From the NCBI RefSeq assembly GCF_014042345.1, contig NZ_JACEZT010000004.1:124001-188000 (forward strand): a stretch of DNA of 64,000 bases, given 5' to 3'. The position numbers and the translations under genes are program-made. Positions 44,428-53,377 of the stretch are shown here, piece by piece. The notes beneath the pieces were generated by a model that searched no databases, was not told the origin of the DNA, and worked only from the letters and a program-made list of their open reading frames with translations. This DNA comes from Rugamonas brunnea. Lineage in GTDB: Bacteria > Pseudomonadota > Gammaproteobacteria > Burkholderiales > Burkholderiaceae_D. Each line of letters begins with the position of its first letter. Positions within the stretch are counted from its first letter, which is position 1.

Positions 44428-46554
44428 ATGACCCCATTGAATCCCTTGGCCCGTGCCGTGGCGCTGGCTTGTCTGGTTTTGTCCGGCAGCGTGGCGCTGG
44501 CGCAGAGCGCCGATGCGCCTGTCCAGGAAGTGGTCGTGACGGCGACCCGCAACAGCAAGAGCGTGGACAGGATTCCCGGTGCGGTCAGCGTGATCTCGCA
44601 AAAAGAGCTGGAAACGCAATACCTGCTGGCCGACGATCCCTCGGCGGCGCTGGCCACCTACATTCCCGGCTACGCGCCCAGCCGCCAGAAGATGAGTTCC
44701 ACCGGCGAATCGCTGCGCGGACGCAGCGCGCTGATCCTGCTCGACGGTGTGCCGCAAACCAACCCGCTGCGCGGCGGCATGCGTGAAGGCTATATGGCCG
44801 ATACCGCCATCATCGAGCGGGTGGAAGTGATCAACGGCGCCTCGGCCATGCAGGGCATGGGCGCCACCGGCGGCATCATCAATTACATCACCAAGTCGCC
44901 GAAGGTGGATGGCACCACGCAATCGGTCAACGTGCGCATGGCCTCGCAGTTGCGCGGTGACAGCCTTGACTGGAAGACGGGCTACAGCTTGCAGCACAAG
45001 TCGGGCGACTTCGACCTGCTGGCCTTTGGCGGAATCCAGCGGCGTGGCCTGGGCTACGACGGCAGCGGCCGCGCGCTGGGCATCGAAGCGGTGCAGGGCG
45101 ACACCATGGATTCCGAGGGCACCGACCTGTTCCTGAAGATTGGCCGTAACTTTGGCGAGCAGCGGCTGCAACTGACCATCAACCGCTTCCGCATGGAAGG
45201 CGATGGCGACTACGCGCCCGTCAAGGCCGACTTTGCCGCCGGCATTCCCACCAGTTCCACCGCCGGCACGCCGCCGGGTGCGCCGCCGCGCAACAAGGTG
45301 GAAACCAGCAGCCTGGAATACCGCCACAATGCGCTGCTGGGCGGCAGCTTCAATGCCCAGGTATTCAAGCAAAATTTCGCCTCGTTGTATGGCGCCACCA
45401 ATACCTCGACCTTCCAGGACGTGACGATCGCGCCGAAAGACACGCTGTACGACCAGTCGGAAGTGGTGGCCGATAAGCATGGCGCCAAGCTGACCTATGT
45501 GCGGCCCGATACCGTGGTTGCCGGACTGGAATTGACTGTCGGCCTCGACTACCTGCGTGACCGCACCAAGCAGTGGCTGGCCGGCACGGGACGCACCTGG
45601 GTGCCGACGCTGGACTTCACGTCGCTGGCGCCGTTCACGCAGCTCGAATATGAAGCCGGGCCGCTGACCGTGCGCGGCGGGGTGCGCCATGAGGACGCGA
45701 CACTGGACGTGGACACCTACACCACGCTGGCCGCCTACAACAGCCGCGTGGTGCAGGGCGGCGAGCGTTCATTCAGCAAGAACGTGAAGAACATCGGCGC
45801 GGTGTGGCGCTTCACGCCGACCTGGTCGGCGTTCGTGTCCAGTGCGGAAGGCTTTGGCCTGCCCGATGTGGGGCTGGTGCTGCGCGCCGTGAAGCTGCCC
45901 GGCCAGTCGGTGGCGACACTGTTCGACATGGAACCCATCATCACCCGCAACAACGAGATCGGCGTGAACTGGCGCGGTGCGATGGGCAGCCTGAGCGCGT
46001 CGTTCTACGATTCGCGCTCCAAGCTGGGCAGCGTGCTGCGCGTGAACGCCGCCGGCATCGGCCAGCTCGATCGCGTGCCGACGACGGTGCGCGGCTGGGA
46101 GGTGTCGGGCGAGTTGCGCGCGGCTAAGCAGTTGTCGGCCTTCGGTTCCTACGCCCGCACCATGGGCAAGACGGCCGCCACGGTGGATGGGGCGATGGAC
46201 GTGGCGCTGGGCGCGCGCTCGCAGGGCCCGGACAAGCTGGTCGCGGGCGCCAATTGGCGCTTCATGCCGAAAGCCAATCTGCGGTTGCAGGCGACCACGC
46301 TGTTCGACCGCGACATCAATATCGGCCGCGTGGTTGGCACCAGCAATCTGGAGGAACACTTCAAGGGCTACACGCTGGTGGATCTGGCCGGCAGCTACGA
46401 TGTTGCGTGGGGCAAGCTGGGCGTGGGCATCGAGAATCTGGCCGATCGTCAGTACATCGGCTACTATCCGCAATCGGCCAGCTATAAGGATGCGAGCTCG
46501 TATTTCGCGGGGCGGGGGCGGACGTTGTCGGTGAGCTTGACGCGGAGTTTCTAG
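44428..46554 (+). CDS. TonB-dependent receptor, probable ferric siderophore receptor
   Basis: Outer-membrane receptor of 708 residues. GAGGAGAG precedes the ATG. Signal peptide (LARAVALACLVLSGSVALAQ), TonB-box-like VQEVVVTA, plug domain (about 35-150: IPGAVSVISQKELE, ALILLDGVPQTNPL, IERVEVINGASAMQGMGATG) and a 22-strand barrel ending GRTLSVSLTRSF. The Fur box and divergent PepSY protein make a ferric siderophore or heme the likely ligand. Confidence 0.93.
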   Translation: MTPLNPLARAVALACLVLSGSVALAQSADAPVQEVVVTATRNSKSVDRIPGAVSVISQKELETQYLLADDPSAALATYIPGYAPSRQKMSSTGESLRGRSALILLDGVPQTNPLRGGMREGYMADTAIIERVEVINGASAMQGMGATGGIINYITKSPKVDGTTQSVNVRMASQLRGDSLDWKTGYSLQHKSGDFDLLAFGGIQRRGLGYDGSGRALGIEAVQGDTMDSEGTDLFLKIGRNFGEQRLQLTINRFRMEGDGDYAPVKADFAAGIPTSSTAGTPPGAPPRNKVETSSLEYRHNALLGGSFNAQVFKQNFASLYGATNTSTFQDVTIAPKDTLYDQSEVVADKHGAKLTYVRPDTVVAGLELTVGLDYLRDRTKQWLAGTGRTWVPTLDFTSLAPFTQLEYEAGPLTVRGGVRHEDATLDVDTYTTLAAYNSRVVQGGERSFSKNVKNIGAVWRFTPTWSAFVSSAEGFGLPDVGLVLRAVKLPGQSVATLFDMEPIITRNNEIGVNWRGAMGSLSASFYDSRSKLGSVLRVNAAGIGQLDRVPTTVRGWEVSGELRAAKQLSAFGSYARTMGKTAATVDGAMDVALGARSQGPDKLVAGANWRFMPKANLRLQATTLFDRDINIGRVVGTSNLEEHFKGYTLVDLAGSYDVAWGKLGVGIENLADRQYIGYYPQSASYKDASSYFAGRGRTLSVSLTRSF

Positions 46555-46682
46555 GCGAAGGGGGAGTGCTCAGGCGCAGGCCAATTCCCGTTCGTTCGCG
46601 ATCACTTCAATGGTCGCCGCGCGCGATCTGGTTCCATCTTGCTAATCGATGAAGACCAGCCGCAGCGCGGCGTACCCTAACT

Positions 46683-47507
46683 TCACTTCATCGGCGAGAG
46701 CAGCTTGTCATCGGTGACGAGGTTGCGCACGCCATGGGCGTGGTCTTCCTTGAAGACATTGGCTTTGCACCAGGCGCCGACGGACTCGGCATTCACCTTC
46801 AGCACCTTCGGCCGCACGCTCCACGTGACCTGCAAGGGCGAGCCTTTTTCGTTGTAGCTCGGGCCCGTGGTGGAGCCCGCGTATTGGATGGGCCTGCCCG
46901 TGTGTTTCGGAATGTGCTCGGCCTGCTGGTAGCCATTGACTTCGCCGGTCTTGGTCAGCTCGGCAAAATCGGCCGCCTTGGCGTCGTTGACCAGCACCAG
47001 GACCTGGGCTTCGACCCGCAGTTGGGGATTGCTGTCGGCTTCGCTGAGACAGGCGTTGAGAGTCGGGCCGGGCGTCACTTGCGCCGTGCTGTGCACGTAG
47101 TGGAGTTCGATGGTGTCGCCCACTTGCAGGCCGCCGTGCTCGCTGGGGCAAACTTCCGCGTCGAGCGGCTTGGCTTCGGCGGGTGTCAGCTTGCCTGCGT
47201 ATTTGAAGCCGGCGTCGGATGGCAGCGTGAATTCACCCCCTTTGTGTTCGGCATTCTTGTGGATATGGATATTGCAGAGATTCATTTTCGACGCTGCCGG
47301 CGCGGCGTTGAACACGCGTCGATTGCTGCCACCCTTGGCGTTCAGGTCGCGCGGCGACTGCGGACCGTAGCCTTTGCCTTCCGTGTTCTTGGCCAGGGCT
47401 GCGTTCTGGGCTGCGACCGTGTCGGCGCTGTCGTGGTGGGCATCTTGGGCATGGGCGCCTGCGCTCAACGCGAAGGCCAACAGGGGCAAGGCGAAAGACG
47501 GTTTCAT
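46683..47507 (-). CDS. delta-class carbonic anhydrase
   Basis: Exported protein of 274 residues with signal peptide (MKPSFALPLLAFALSAGAHA). The block MNLCNIHIHKNAEHKGGEFT has the His-x-His and later His expected of the zinc site in delta-class carbonic anhydrases, and several cysteines (NLC, AEVC, NAC, AWC) could make disulfides. Hydrates CO2 to bicarbonate, here in the periplasm. The class call is from motif memory and is less certain than other family calls. Confidence 0.72.
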   Translation of the reverse strand: MKPSFALPLLAFALSAGAHAQDAHHDSADTVAAQNAALAKNTEGKGYGPQSPRDLNAKGGSNRRVFNAAPAASKMNLCNIHIHKNAEHKGGEFTLPSDAGFKYAGKLTPAEAKPLDAEVCPSEHGGLQVGDTIELHYVHSTAQVTPGPTLNACLSEADSNPQLRVEAQVLVLVNDAKAADFAELTKTGEVNGYQQAEHIPKHTGRPIQYAGSTTGPSYNEKGSPLQVTWSVRPKVLKVNAESVGAWCKANVFKEDHAHGVRNLVTDDKLLSPMK

Positions 47508-47624
47508 TCGGCGTTCTCCTAGGTGGGAAGAGGGGGATTGATTCTAGCGGCTTTTGGTTTTGGAAGGCGCTCGCATTTGATGGTTTTGCCTTGAGCTTGC
47601 AGAGGCATATAGATGACGCTTGCC

Positions 47625-47718
47625 GAAAATCGCCAAAGGCGATTTTCAAGTCAGATGAATCGGAGAGGGTTGCGCTTGCAAGCGCAACCCGCTTCGCGGG
47701 CGGCTCGCATGCGAGCCG
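47625..47718. repeat. cluster of four adjoining palindromes
   Basis: In order: GAAAATCGCC / GGCGATTTTC around AAA (47625-47647); a perfect 24-base palindrome with half GGGTTGCGCTTG (47667-47690); CCCGC / GCGGG around TTC (47688-47700); and the perfect palindrome CGGCTCGCATGCGAGCCG (47701-47718). Each would form a stable hairpin. Confidence 0.75.
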
Positions 47719-47783
47719 ATTTCCCCGCTACGCCCCGCGTCCGTACCGTCCGCGGATTCGATTCCCGCCAACTCAGCGCTGCC

Positions 47784-47837
47784 GAATAAAAAATTGGGGC
47801 CCCACCGCTTGCGCGGTGGAGCCCCAATTTTTTATTC
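47784..47837 (-). terminator. terminator of the tmRNA gene
   Basis: Long hairpin with arms of about 24 bases (GAATAAAAAATTGGGGC... and its complement) and loop GCAAG, starting two bases beyond the tmRNA 3' end. The minus-strand product ends in a T-rich arm. It is symmetrical, so it may stop transcription from both sides. Confidence 0.85.
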
Positions 47838-47839
47838 GG

Positions 47840-48199
47840 TGGTGGAGACGGCGGGAATCGAACCCGCGTCCGCAAGCACTCTACAGACAGTTCTACATAC
47901 TTAGCGCTGCCAATTAATTTAACCTGTACGGCGCGGACGCGCACGCTACGGACAGGCGAGTCACCTATTATTTAGTGTTTTGCCAAGTGACCCGGCAAGA
48001 CACGATTCCCTGTAAATGACTCCATGACTTTTGACGGTCCGCCCCAGGGAAGAAGCGTTTAGGAGCTAACAGCCCTTAGGCTGCCAGTGCGTACGAGTTA
48101 TCGTTTGCAGTTAAGTTTTTCTGGGTGTATTTACGAGGTAACCAGCCCTCGGTATGCCCTGTTCTGCTTTGCAACCCACGTCGAAACCAGGTCGTCCCC
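47840..48199 (-). ncRNA. ssrA: transfer-messenger RNA
   Basis: One-piece tmRNA of 360 bases that rescues stalled ribosomes with SmpB. The 5' GGGGACG pairs with 3' CGTCTCC before ACCA, forming the acceptor stem. The 5' region has GGTTTCGACGTGGGTTGC and the 3' end has the T arm GGGTTCGATTCCCGC. The tag reading frame (48108 down to 48076) starts at resume codon GCA and encodes ANDNSYALAA then TAA. The mature CCA is encoded. Confidence 0.97.
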
Positions 48200-48251
48200 A
48201 CAGAACTTCCATTCTACTCCAATTCCCCGCGTGCCGCACAGCTGTTCACAT

Positions 48252-49283
48252 TTACGCTTTGCGCTCGGGCGGCAGGATCGTCAGGGCAATGTCGCCGTTG
48301 ATGAGATGACAATGCATGCGGTGGCCGCGCGAGACGGGCACGTAGTCCGACATCAGGTCGTAATAGCGGTCGCCGTCGGAGTCGGGCGAGGTCAGGTCGA
48401 TGTTGACGTCGTTCACATTGTGCGCCGCCTGCACCTCCACCATGCGGGCGCGCCGCACGGCCAGCTCGTGGTCCTTGCGCCCGCGCATCACGTCGCCTTC
48501 GAAATACTTGATCACGGCGCATTCGACCAGGTCCATCCTGTCCTTGAGCAGCGAGTCGGCCGCGACGGCGTTCTGGTTGGCCGGCAGCAGCGCGGGGTCG
48601 CCCTGCGCCGAGTCGATCTCGAAATTGAGCCGCTGCACCAGCAGCAGGGTGTCGCTGTGCTCGCTGTTGTTCTGCTGGATCTTTTGCAGTGCCGTCAGGC
48701 GCCCTTTGGCCAGCCGGCCCGAGGTGTCCTTGGTCTGGCCCACGTAATGCACGCGGCTCACGTACTTAAGGCCGTGGTCATGGTGTTGCAGCACGTCGTG
48801 GATGGACATGGCTTCCACCAGCCCGCCCCAGTTGAGAATCAGGAAACGGTCCTGCACCGTCACCACCGGCTTCTTCATGGTGGCGGCGAACGGCACCTCC
48901 AGTTCCAGCGTGACGCTGTCGCGCTTTTGCTCAGCGCCCAGCAGCAACGGCACCGTCAGCTTGAGCGAGAAGAAGCCCCAGCTGGGACTGCGGTTGGTGT
49001 CGAAGCGTACCAGTGGCCGGCTCACCACCAGGTACAGCAGCCGCTTTTCCATGGTCGCTTCCAGGTCGAACTGCATGCGGCGCAGGTAGCGGCCCACCGG
49101 GTCGCGGATGTCCGGCACGGCCGGGAAGCCGGCCACCAGGTCGTACCAGTGGAACTTGGCGTCCGACACGGTGACGTTCCAGTTTTGTACGGCGACCGTG
49201 CGCTGCGGTACGTTGGGCAGCAGATCTTCGTACGGCTCGGGAATATCCTCGATCGGCTCGGGATCCGGATAATCACTGGTCAT
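48252..49283 (-). CDS. unrecognised protein with GIY-YIG-like segment, paralogue 1
   Basis: Soluble protein of 343 residues with an AGGAGC ribosome site. It is closely related to the next gene along its whole length: DAKFHWYDLVAGFP, GRYLRRMQFDLEA, WGFFSLKLTVPLL and LNWGG. In the middle, VHYVGQTKDTSGRLAKGRL (about 178-196) followed by LVECAVIKYFEG resembles the YIG strand, conserved arginine and glutamate of GIY-YIG nucleases, but the first GIY is not canonical. The N terminus is Pro/Glu-rich. No signal peptide. Function unknown; lies beside ssrA. Confidence 0.7.
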   Translation of the reverse strand: MTSDYPDPEPIEDIPEPYEDLLPNVPQRTVAVQNWNVTVSDAKFHWYDLVAGFPAVPDIRDPVGRYLRRMQFDLEATMEKRLLYLVVSRPLVRFDTNRSPSWGFFSLKLTVPLLLGAEQKRDSVTLELEVPFAATMKKPVVTVQDRFLILNWGGLVEAMSIHDVLQHHDHGLKYVSRVHYVGQTKDTSGRLAKGRLTALQKIQQNNSEHSDTLLLVQRLNFEIDSAQGDPALLPANQNAVAADSLLKDRMDLVECAVIKYFEGDVMRGRKDHELAVRRARMVEVQAAHNVNDVNIDLTSPDSDGDRYYDLMSDYVPVSRGHRMHCHLINGDIALTILPPERKA

Positions 49284-49425
49284 GGTGCGGCGTGCTCCTG
49301 GGCTGGGGAAAAACTAGACCCAGTATAGTACGCCATTTTTCACATTGCCACGAGGCAAGTGAGAATTGGTGGGAATGTGTCGAAATTGTAATTTTCCGTC
49401 GCCGTGCCGCCACAGCGGCCACCGC

Positions 49426-50436
49426 TCAGGCGGCCGGCGGCAGTGGCAGTTTGGCCACGCTGACGCTGCCATCGGCCAGCTTGCAGCGGAACAGGTGGCG
49501 GCGCGCGGCGGCCACGTGTTCCGACGCCAGGTAGCGGTAGCTGCCGCCTTCTTCCAGTTCCAGGCTCACTTCCAGCGTGTCCAGTTCCCACGCCTGCTGC
49601 ACTTCCTGCAGCCGGTGGCGGCGGCGCTCTTTTTCCTCGCCGTAGCGGCCGGCCGGGGTGGGGCCTTCGAAGTAGCAGATCAGCGCCGCCTCCACCACAT
49701 CCGCGCGGATGCGGGCCAGCGCGGCGGCGGCGTCCGGAATCTGGTTTTCGGGCAGATCGGCCGGGTCGCCGTCCGGACTGGTGGCGGTGATCTCCGCTTG
49801 CAGCACCAGCAGCAGCGTGTCGCTGTGCTCGTTGTGCTGCTGGCGCAGCCGCTGCACGGCGGGCAGGCGGCCCTTGGCCAGCCGCCCCTCCGGGTCCAGG
49901 GTCTGGCCCACGTAGATCACCTGGCTGGCGAGCTTGCGGTCGTGGACATATTGCAACAACAAGTCGTGCACGGACAGCACTTCGATCACGCCGCCCCAGT
50001 TCAGGCTGAGGAAGTTCTCCGTCAGGATCACGCTGGGTTTCTTGACGGTGGCGCCGAACGGCGCCTTTAAATCCACCGTCACGCTGTCGCGCGTGGCATT
50101 GGCGCCGGTCAGCAGCGGCACCGTCAGTTTCAGGGAGAAGAAACCCCACTGGGTGGCGCGCGCGGGGTCGTAGCGCACGCGGGGGCGGGTCACCACGCAA
50201 TACAGCAGGGGGCGCTCATTGGCTGCCTCCAGGTCGAACTGCATGCGGCGCAGGTAGCGGCCGATCGGTTCGCGGAAGTCGGGCTTGTCGGGAAAACCGG
50301 CCAGCAGGTCGTACCAGTGGAATTTGCCGTCCGTGATGCGCACTTGCCAGCGCTGGGGGCCGCTGCCGGCGACCTGGCCGGTGGTGGGGATGACAGGCGG
50401 CTGCGGGGATGGGGCAACCAGATCGGGCTGATGCAT
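49426..50436 (-). CDS. unrecognised protein with GIY-YIG-like segment, paralogue 2
   Basis: Protein of 336 residues, tandem paralogue of the gene at 48252-49283, with the same AGGAGCA ribosome site. Conserved blocks: DGKFHWYDLLAGFP (36-49), GRYLRRMQFDLEA (59-71), WGFFSLKLTVPLL (97-109), LNWGG (145-149), then VIYVGQTLDPEGRLAKGRL (173-191), EHSDTLLLV (203-211) and VVEAALICYFEG with glutamate 249. The middle resembles a divergent GIY-YIG domain framed by two extra domains. The C-terminal part is acidic and more variable. No partner gene is obvious. Confidence 0.7.
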   Translation of the reverse strand: MHQPDLVAPSPQPPVIPTTGQVAGSGPQRWQVRITDGKFHWYDLLAGFPDKPDFREPIGRYLRRMQFDLEAANERPLLYCVVTRPRVRYDPARATQWGFFSLKLTVPLLTGANATRDSVTVDLKAPFGATVKKPSVILTENFLSLNWGGVIEVLSVHDLLLQYVHDRKLASQVIYVGQTLDPEGRLAKGRLPAVQRLRQQHNEHSDTLLLVLQAEITATSPDGDPADLPENQIPDAAAALARIRADVVEAALICYFEGPTPAGRYGEEKERRRHRLQEVQQAWELDTLEVSLELEEGGSYRYLASEHVAAARRHLFRCKLADGSVSVAKLPLPPAA

Positions 50437-50646
50437 GAGACATGCTCCTGAGAGGAAACAGAGTTCGGGTGACTGCTTCTCTTTCCAGCCGGACGCGGGT
50501 GTTGGGCGTTGCCTTGTGGGAAAAAATAATTCCGTCAGTCAACTAAGAGTTTATACGTAGTTTCTTCGTCTATACAAGAAACTTCGTACACATGCATTGT
50601 GGAGCAGTGATTCGGAAAGCGCTTGCGCTGGCGCAAGCGTCTTCGT

Positions 50647-51348
50647 TCAGGCGGCGAGGGCGGGGACGGCGGCCAGCGTCTGGCGCAGCAGGGACAGCAG
50701 GGCGTGGGGGGTGTCGAGCAGGTAGTCGGCTTGCCAGCTTTGCGGTTCGGTGGCGCCGCAGTAACCCCAGCCGCAGGCGATGGTCAGCATGGCGGCGGCC
50801 TGGCCGGCCTGGATGTCGCGCAGGTCGTCGCCCACGTACCAGCACTGTTCCGGCGCCAGGCCCAGGCGGGCGGCCGCTTCCAGCAGCGGCGCCGGGTGGG
50901 GCTTGGCGTGCGGCGTGGTGTCGCCCGAGACGACGCAGCCGGCCTGGCCCAAGCCGATCAACGGCAACAGCGGGTCGGTGAAACGGGCCGGCTTGTTGGT
51001 GACGATGCCCCATGCCAGTCCCGCTTCGCTGATGCCGTCCAGCAGTTCCTGCACGCCGGGGAACAGCGTGCTGTGGACGGCGATGGCGGCCTCGTAATTG
51101 TCGAAGAAGCCTTCGCGCAGCACGGCGAAGCCTTCGTCATGCGGTTGCAGGCCGAACGCGGCGCCTATCATGCCGCGCGCGCCGGCCGAGGCCGTGGGAC
51201 GCAGCAATTCGTAGGCGGTCGGCGCCAGGCCGCGCTCGTGGCGCAGCAGGTTGACGGCGGCGGCCAGGTCGGGGGCGGTGTCGGCCAGCGTGCCATCGAG
51301 GTCGAACAGGATGGCGCGCGGGGCGCTGCGGGGAAGGGCCAGGCTCAT
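50647..51348 (-). CDS. gph: phosphoglycolate phosphatase
   Basis: HAD-superfamily phosphatase of 233 residues. Motif I AILFDLDGTLADTAPDL holds the nucleophilic aspartate; GIVTNKPARFTDPLL is motif II with lysine, and CWYVGDDLRDIQAGQAAAM motif IV. It removes 2-phosphoglycolate formed by DNA repair or oxygenase activity. The gene follows ubiG by 21 bases on the minus strand, a common betaproteobacterial arrangement. Confidence 0.93.
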   Translation of the reverse strand: MSLALPRSAPRAILFDLDGTLADTAPDLAAAVNLLRHERGLAPTAYELLRPTASAGARGMIGAAFGLQPHDEGFAVLREGFFDNYEAAIAVHSTLFPGVQELLDGISEAGLAWGIVTNKPARFTDPLLPLIGLGQAGCVVSGDTTPHAKPHPAPLLEAAARLGLAPEQCWYVGDDLRDIQAGQAAAMLTIACGWGYCGATEPQSWQADYLLDTPHALLSLLRQTLAAVPALAA

Positions 51349-51369
51349 GGTGGCGAAAGTCGGGAAACG

Positions 51370-52065
51370 TTACAGGGAACGGCTGGTGGCCATCAGGTAG
51401 TTGACGCTGGTGTCCTCGTTGAGCGAGTAGATCTTGCTCAGCGGATTGTAGCCCATGCCCTTCAAGCCTTGCACATCGAGTCCGGCGCTGCGCACGTATT
51501 GCGACAGTTCGGCCGGGGTGATGAACTTGGCGTAGTCGTGCGTGCCCTTGGGCAGCATGCGCAGCAGGTATTCCGCCCCGATCACGGCGAACAGGTAGGA
51601 CTTGGGATTGCGGTTCAGCGTGGAGAAGAACACCTGGCCGCCCGGTTTGACCAGGGTGGCGGCGGCGCGCACGATGGCGCCCGGATCGGGCACGTGTTCC
51701 AGCATTTCCATGCAGGTCACGACGTCGTACTGGCCGCCTTCCTGGGCCGCCATGTCCTCGGCCGCGATCAGCTTGTAGCGCACCTGCACGCCCGATTCCA
51801 GGCTGTGCAGGTCGGCCACCTTGAGCGCTTTTTCCGACAGGTCGATGCCCGTCACATTGGCGCCCTTGCGGGCCATCGATTCGGCCAGGATGCCGCCGCC
51901 GCAGCCGATGTCGATCACGCGCTTGCCCGCCAGCGGGGCGCGCGCGTTGATCCATTCCAGGCGCAGCGGGTTGATTTCGTGCAGGGGACGGAACTCGGAC
52001 GTGGGGTCCCACCAGCGGTGGGCCAGGTCACTGAATTTTTGCAGTTCTAAAGGATCGGCGTTCAT
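51370..52065 (-). CDS. ubiG: ubiquinone biosynthesis O-methyltransferase
   Basis: Catalyses both O-methylations of ubiquinone biosynthesis. Length 231 residues. It begins [20 protein letters not shown], the family N terminus, and has SAM motif [36 protein letters not shown], and [20 protein letters not shown], all UbiG features. Forms an operon with gph and lies downstream of the OmpA-family gene, separated by a terminator. Confidence 0.96.
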   Translation of the reverse strand: MNADPLELQKFSDLAHRWWDPTSEFRPLHEINPLRLEWINARAPLAGKRVIDIGCGGGILAESMARKGANVTGIDLSEKALKVADLHSLESGVQVRYKLIAAEDMAAQEGGQYDVVTCMEMLEHVPDPGAIVRAAATLVKPGGQVFFSTLNRNPKSYLFAVIGAEYLLRMLPKGTHDYAKFITPAELSQYVRSAGLDVQGLKGMGYNPLSKIYSLNEDTSVNYLMATSRSL

Positions 52066-52110
52066 GGGCGGCTTTGTAAAGGCGATACCGGGATTTTACA
52101 ACATGGACAT

Positions 52111-52135
52111 AAAAAAACCCCGCCGCAGCGGGGTT
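52111..52135 (-). terminator. terminator of the OmpA-family gene
   Basis: Stem AACCCCGC / GCGGGGTT around CGCA, followed on the minus strand by a run of seven T, 44 bases after the OmpA-family stop. Confidence 0.9.
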
Positions 52136-52178
52136 CAGGTGCGCGTCCGCGGCAGGCCGCGGACGTCAGGCATCGCAA

Positions 52179-52889
52179 TTACTTGCTGGTGCCAACCACT
52201 TCGATTTCCACGCGACGGTTCTTGGCGCGGCCGGCTGCGGTCTTGTTGTCCGCCACTGGTTGCTTCTCGCCTTTACCTTCGGTGTAGACGCGGTTCGCTT
52301 CCACGCCCTTCGAGATGATGTAGGCCTTGACGGCTTCAGCACGACGGATCGACAGCTTCTGGTTGTAAGCATCGGTGCCCACGGAGTCGGTGTGGCCCAC
52401 GGCGATGATCACTTCCAGGTTGATGCTGCCCAGCTTGGAGGTCAGGTCGTCCAGCTTGGCTTTGCCTTCTGGCTTCAGCACGGCCTTGTCGAAGTCGAAG
52501 AAGGCGTCAGCGGCGAAGCTCACCTTCTGTGCGGTCGGCACAGGGGCTGGTGCTGGGGCTGGTGCTGGGGCAGGTGCCGGAGCAGGAGCGGCTGGTGGTG
52601 GTGGCGGTGGGGCCACGCACTTGCCGTTTTCCAGTTTCTCTGGCTCGACGCAGATCGGCAGGTCGCAACCTGGCACGGCGTCGGCTGGAGTCCAGTAGCC
52701 GGTGCGCCAGCACAGGCCGAACGGATCACGGGCGATCACACCGCGTGCGTCCTGGACATAGGCGCTCTTCGGCGTGGCGGCCTGGATGTCCTGGGTCACG
52801 GGCGCGAAAGGTGGGGTGGTTGGGGTTTGGGCGATCGCCGTGCCAGCAAAGGCGGCCGATACAGCCAGGATCGACATAAGTTTCTTCAT
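52179..52889 (-). CDS. OmpA family outer-membrane/peptidoglycan-binding protein
   Basis: Protein of 236 residues. AAAGGAAG precedes the ATG. Signal peptide MKKLMSILAVSAAFAGTAIA. The N-terminal part is short, with DPFGLCWRTGYWTPADAVPG and CDLPICVEP likely forming disulfides, followed by a Pro/Ala repeat linker and a C-terminal OmpA domain (about 125-235: FFDFDKAVLKPEG, VGHTDSVGTDAYNQKLSIRR, GEKQPVADN). There is no eight-strand barrel, so it resembles the short OmpA-like proteins common in Burkholderiales that tether the envelope to peptidoglycan. Confidence 0.93.
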   Translation of the reverse strand: MKKLMSILAVSAAFAGTAIAQTPTTPPFAPVTQDIQAATPKSAYVQDARGVIARDPFGLCWRTGYWTPADAVPGCDLPICVEPEKLENGKCVAPPPPPPAAPAPAPAPAPAPAPAPVPTAQKVSFAADAFFDFDKAVLKPEGKAKLDDLTSKLGSINLEVIIAVGHTDSVGTDAYNQKLSIRRAEAVKAYIISKGVEANRVYTEGKGEKQPVADNKTAAGRAKNRRVEIEVVGTSK

Positions 52890-53377
52890 ATTTTTCTTCC
52901 TTTCGGGGGTGATATCCGCGTAAAAACTGCGCGATGAGTTAATGCGTGGCCCGAATTCTACCACGCGGGGCGCGCGCGCCTGTTTTTCGCTTGCGATTCA
53001 AGCAATTGACTTCTCGTCCATTTTGCCACAGCCGGTTTCGGCACGCTTTTTGGCGCAATTCAAACCTTTTCCGATTCCGACCAAAATGTTGTTTTGTTGC
53101 AACACTGTCGGCAATAATAATGGAGATTTATGTCATACGCATGACATTTTGTGCTTGGTCCTTGCGTTGGTGCAAGAGCGTCCGGTCAAGCCGCGCCGGT
53201 GCCGGACGGGGGCTTGCAAGCCGGAATTGCGCTTAGGGGGAGGCGCCCATGTTAAAATCGTACGCTTGTCCGTTCCTCCAGCGTCCTACCGGATGCGCAC
53301 CGGGGCGGCGGGCAGCACGCGCGGTAAAATTGCTTAAAAGATAAGTCAACCATAGTCAAAGATCGAACGACCCGCCA
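52890..53377. other. divergent promoter region between the OmpA-family gene and gyrA
   Basis: About 490 bases with no convincing gene. It contains the perfect inverted repeat at 53130-53147 and a TAAAAT hexamer at 53253-53258 that might be the gyrA -10. A rightward frame at 52942-53337 has no ribosome site and unusual composition. Confidence 0.5.
53130..53147. promoter_or_regulatory. candidate operator upstream of gyrA
   Basis: Perfect 7-base inverted repeat ATGTCAT / ATGACAT around ACGC in the OmpA-gyrA spacer. Regulator not known; could serve either divergent gene. Confidence 0.3.

Larger units (their letters stand above)
47508..47839. other. interval between carbonic anhydrase and ssrA with palindrome cluster
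   Basis: About 330 bases without a gene. It holds four packed palindromes at 47625-47718, a tRNA T-arm-like remnant near 47750-47770 on the plus strand, and the tmRNA terminator at 47784-47837. Frames spanning it overlap the tmRNA and are not genes. Confidence 0.65.

Noticed and set aside
47625..47718. CRISPR-like appearance of the palindrome cluster
   Set aside because: The palindromes differ from one another and there are no regular spacers.
47591..47944. open frames on both strands across the ssrA region
   Set aside because: They run through the tmRNA 3' end, its terminator and the palindromes.
52942..53337. 131-residue open frame in the gyrA upstream region
   Set aside because: No ribosome site, unusual residue composition and overlap with the promoter region.
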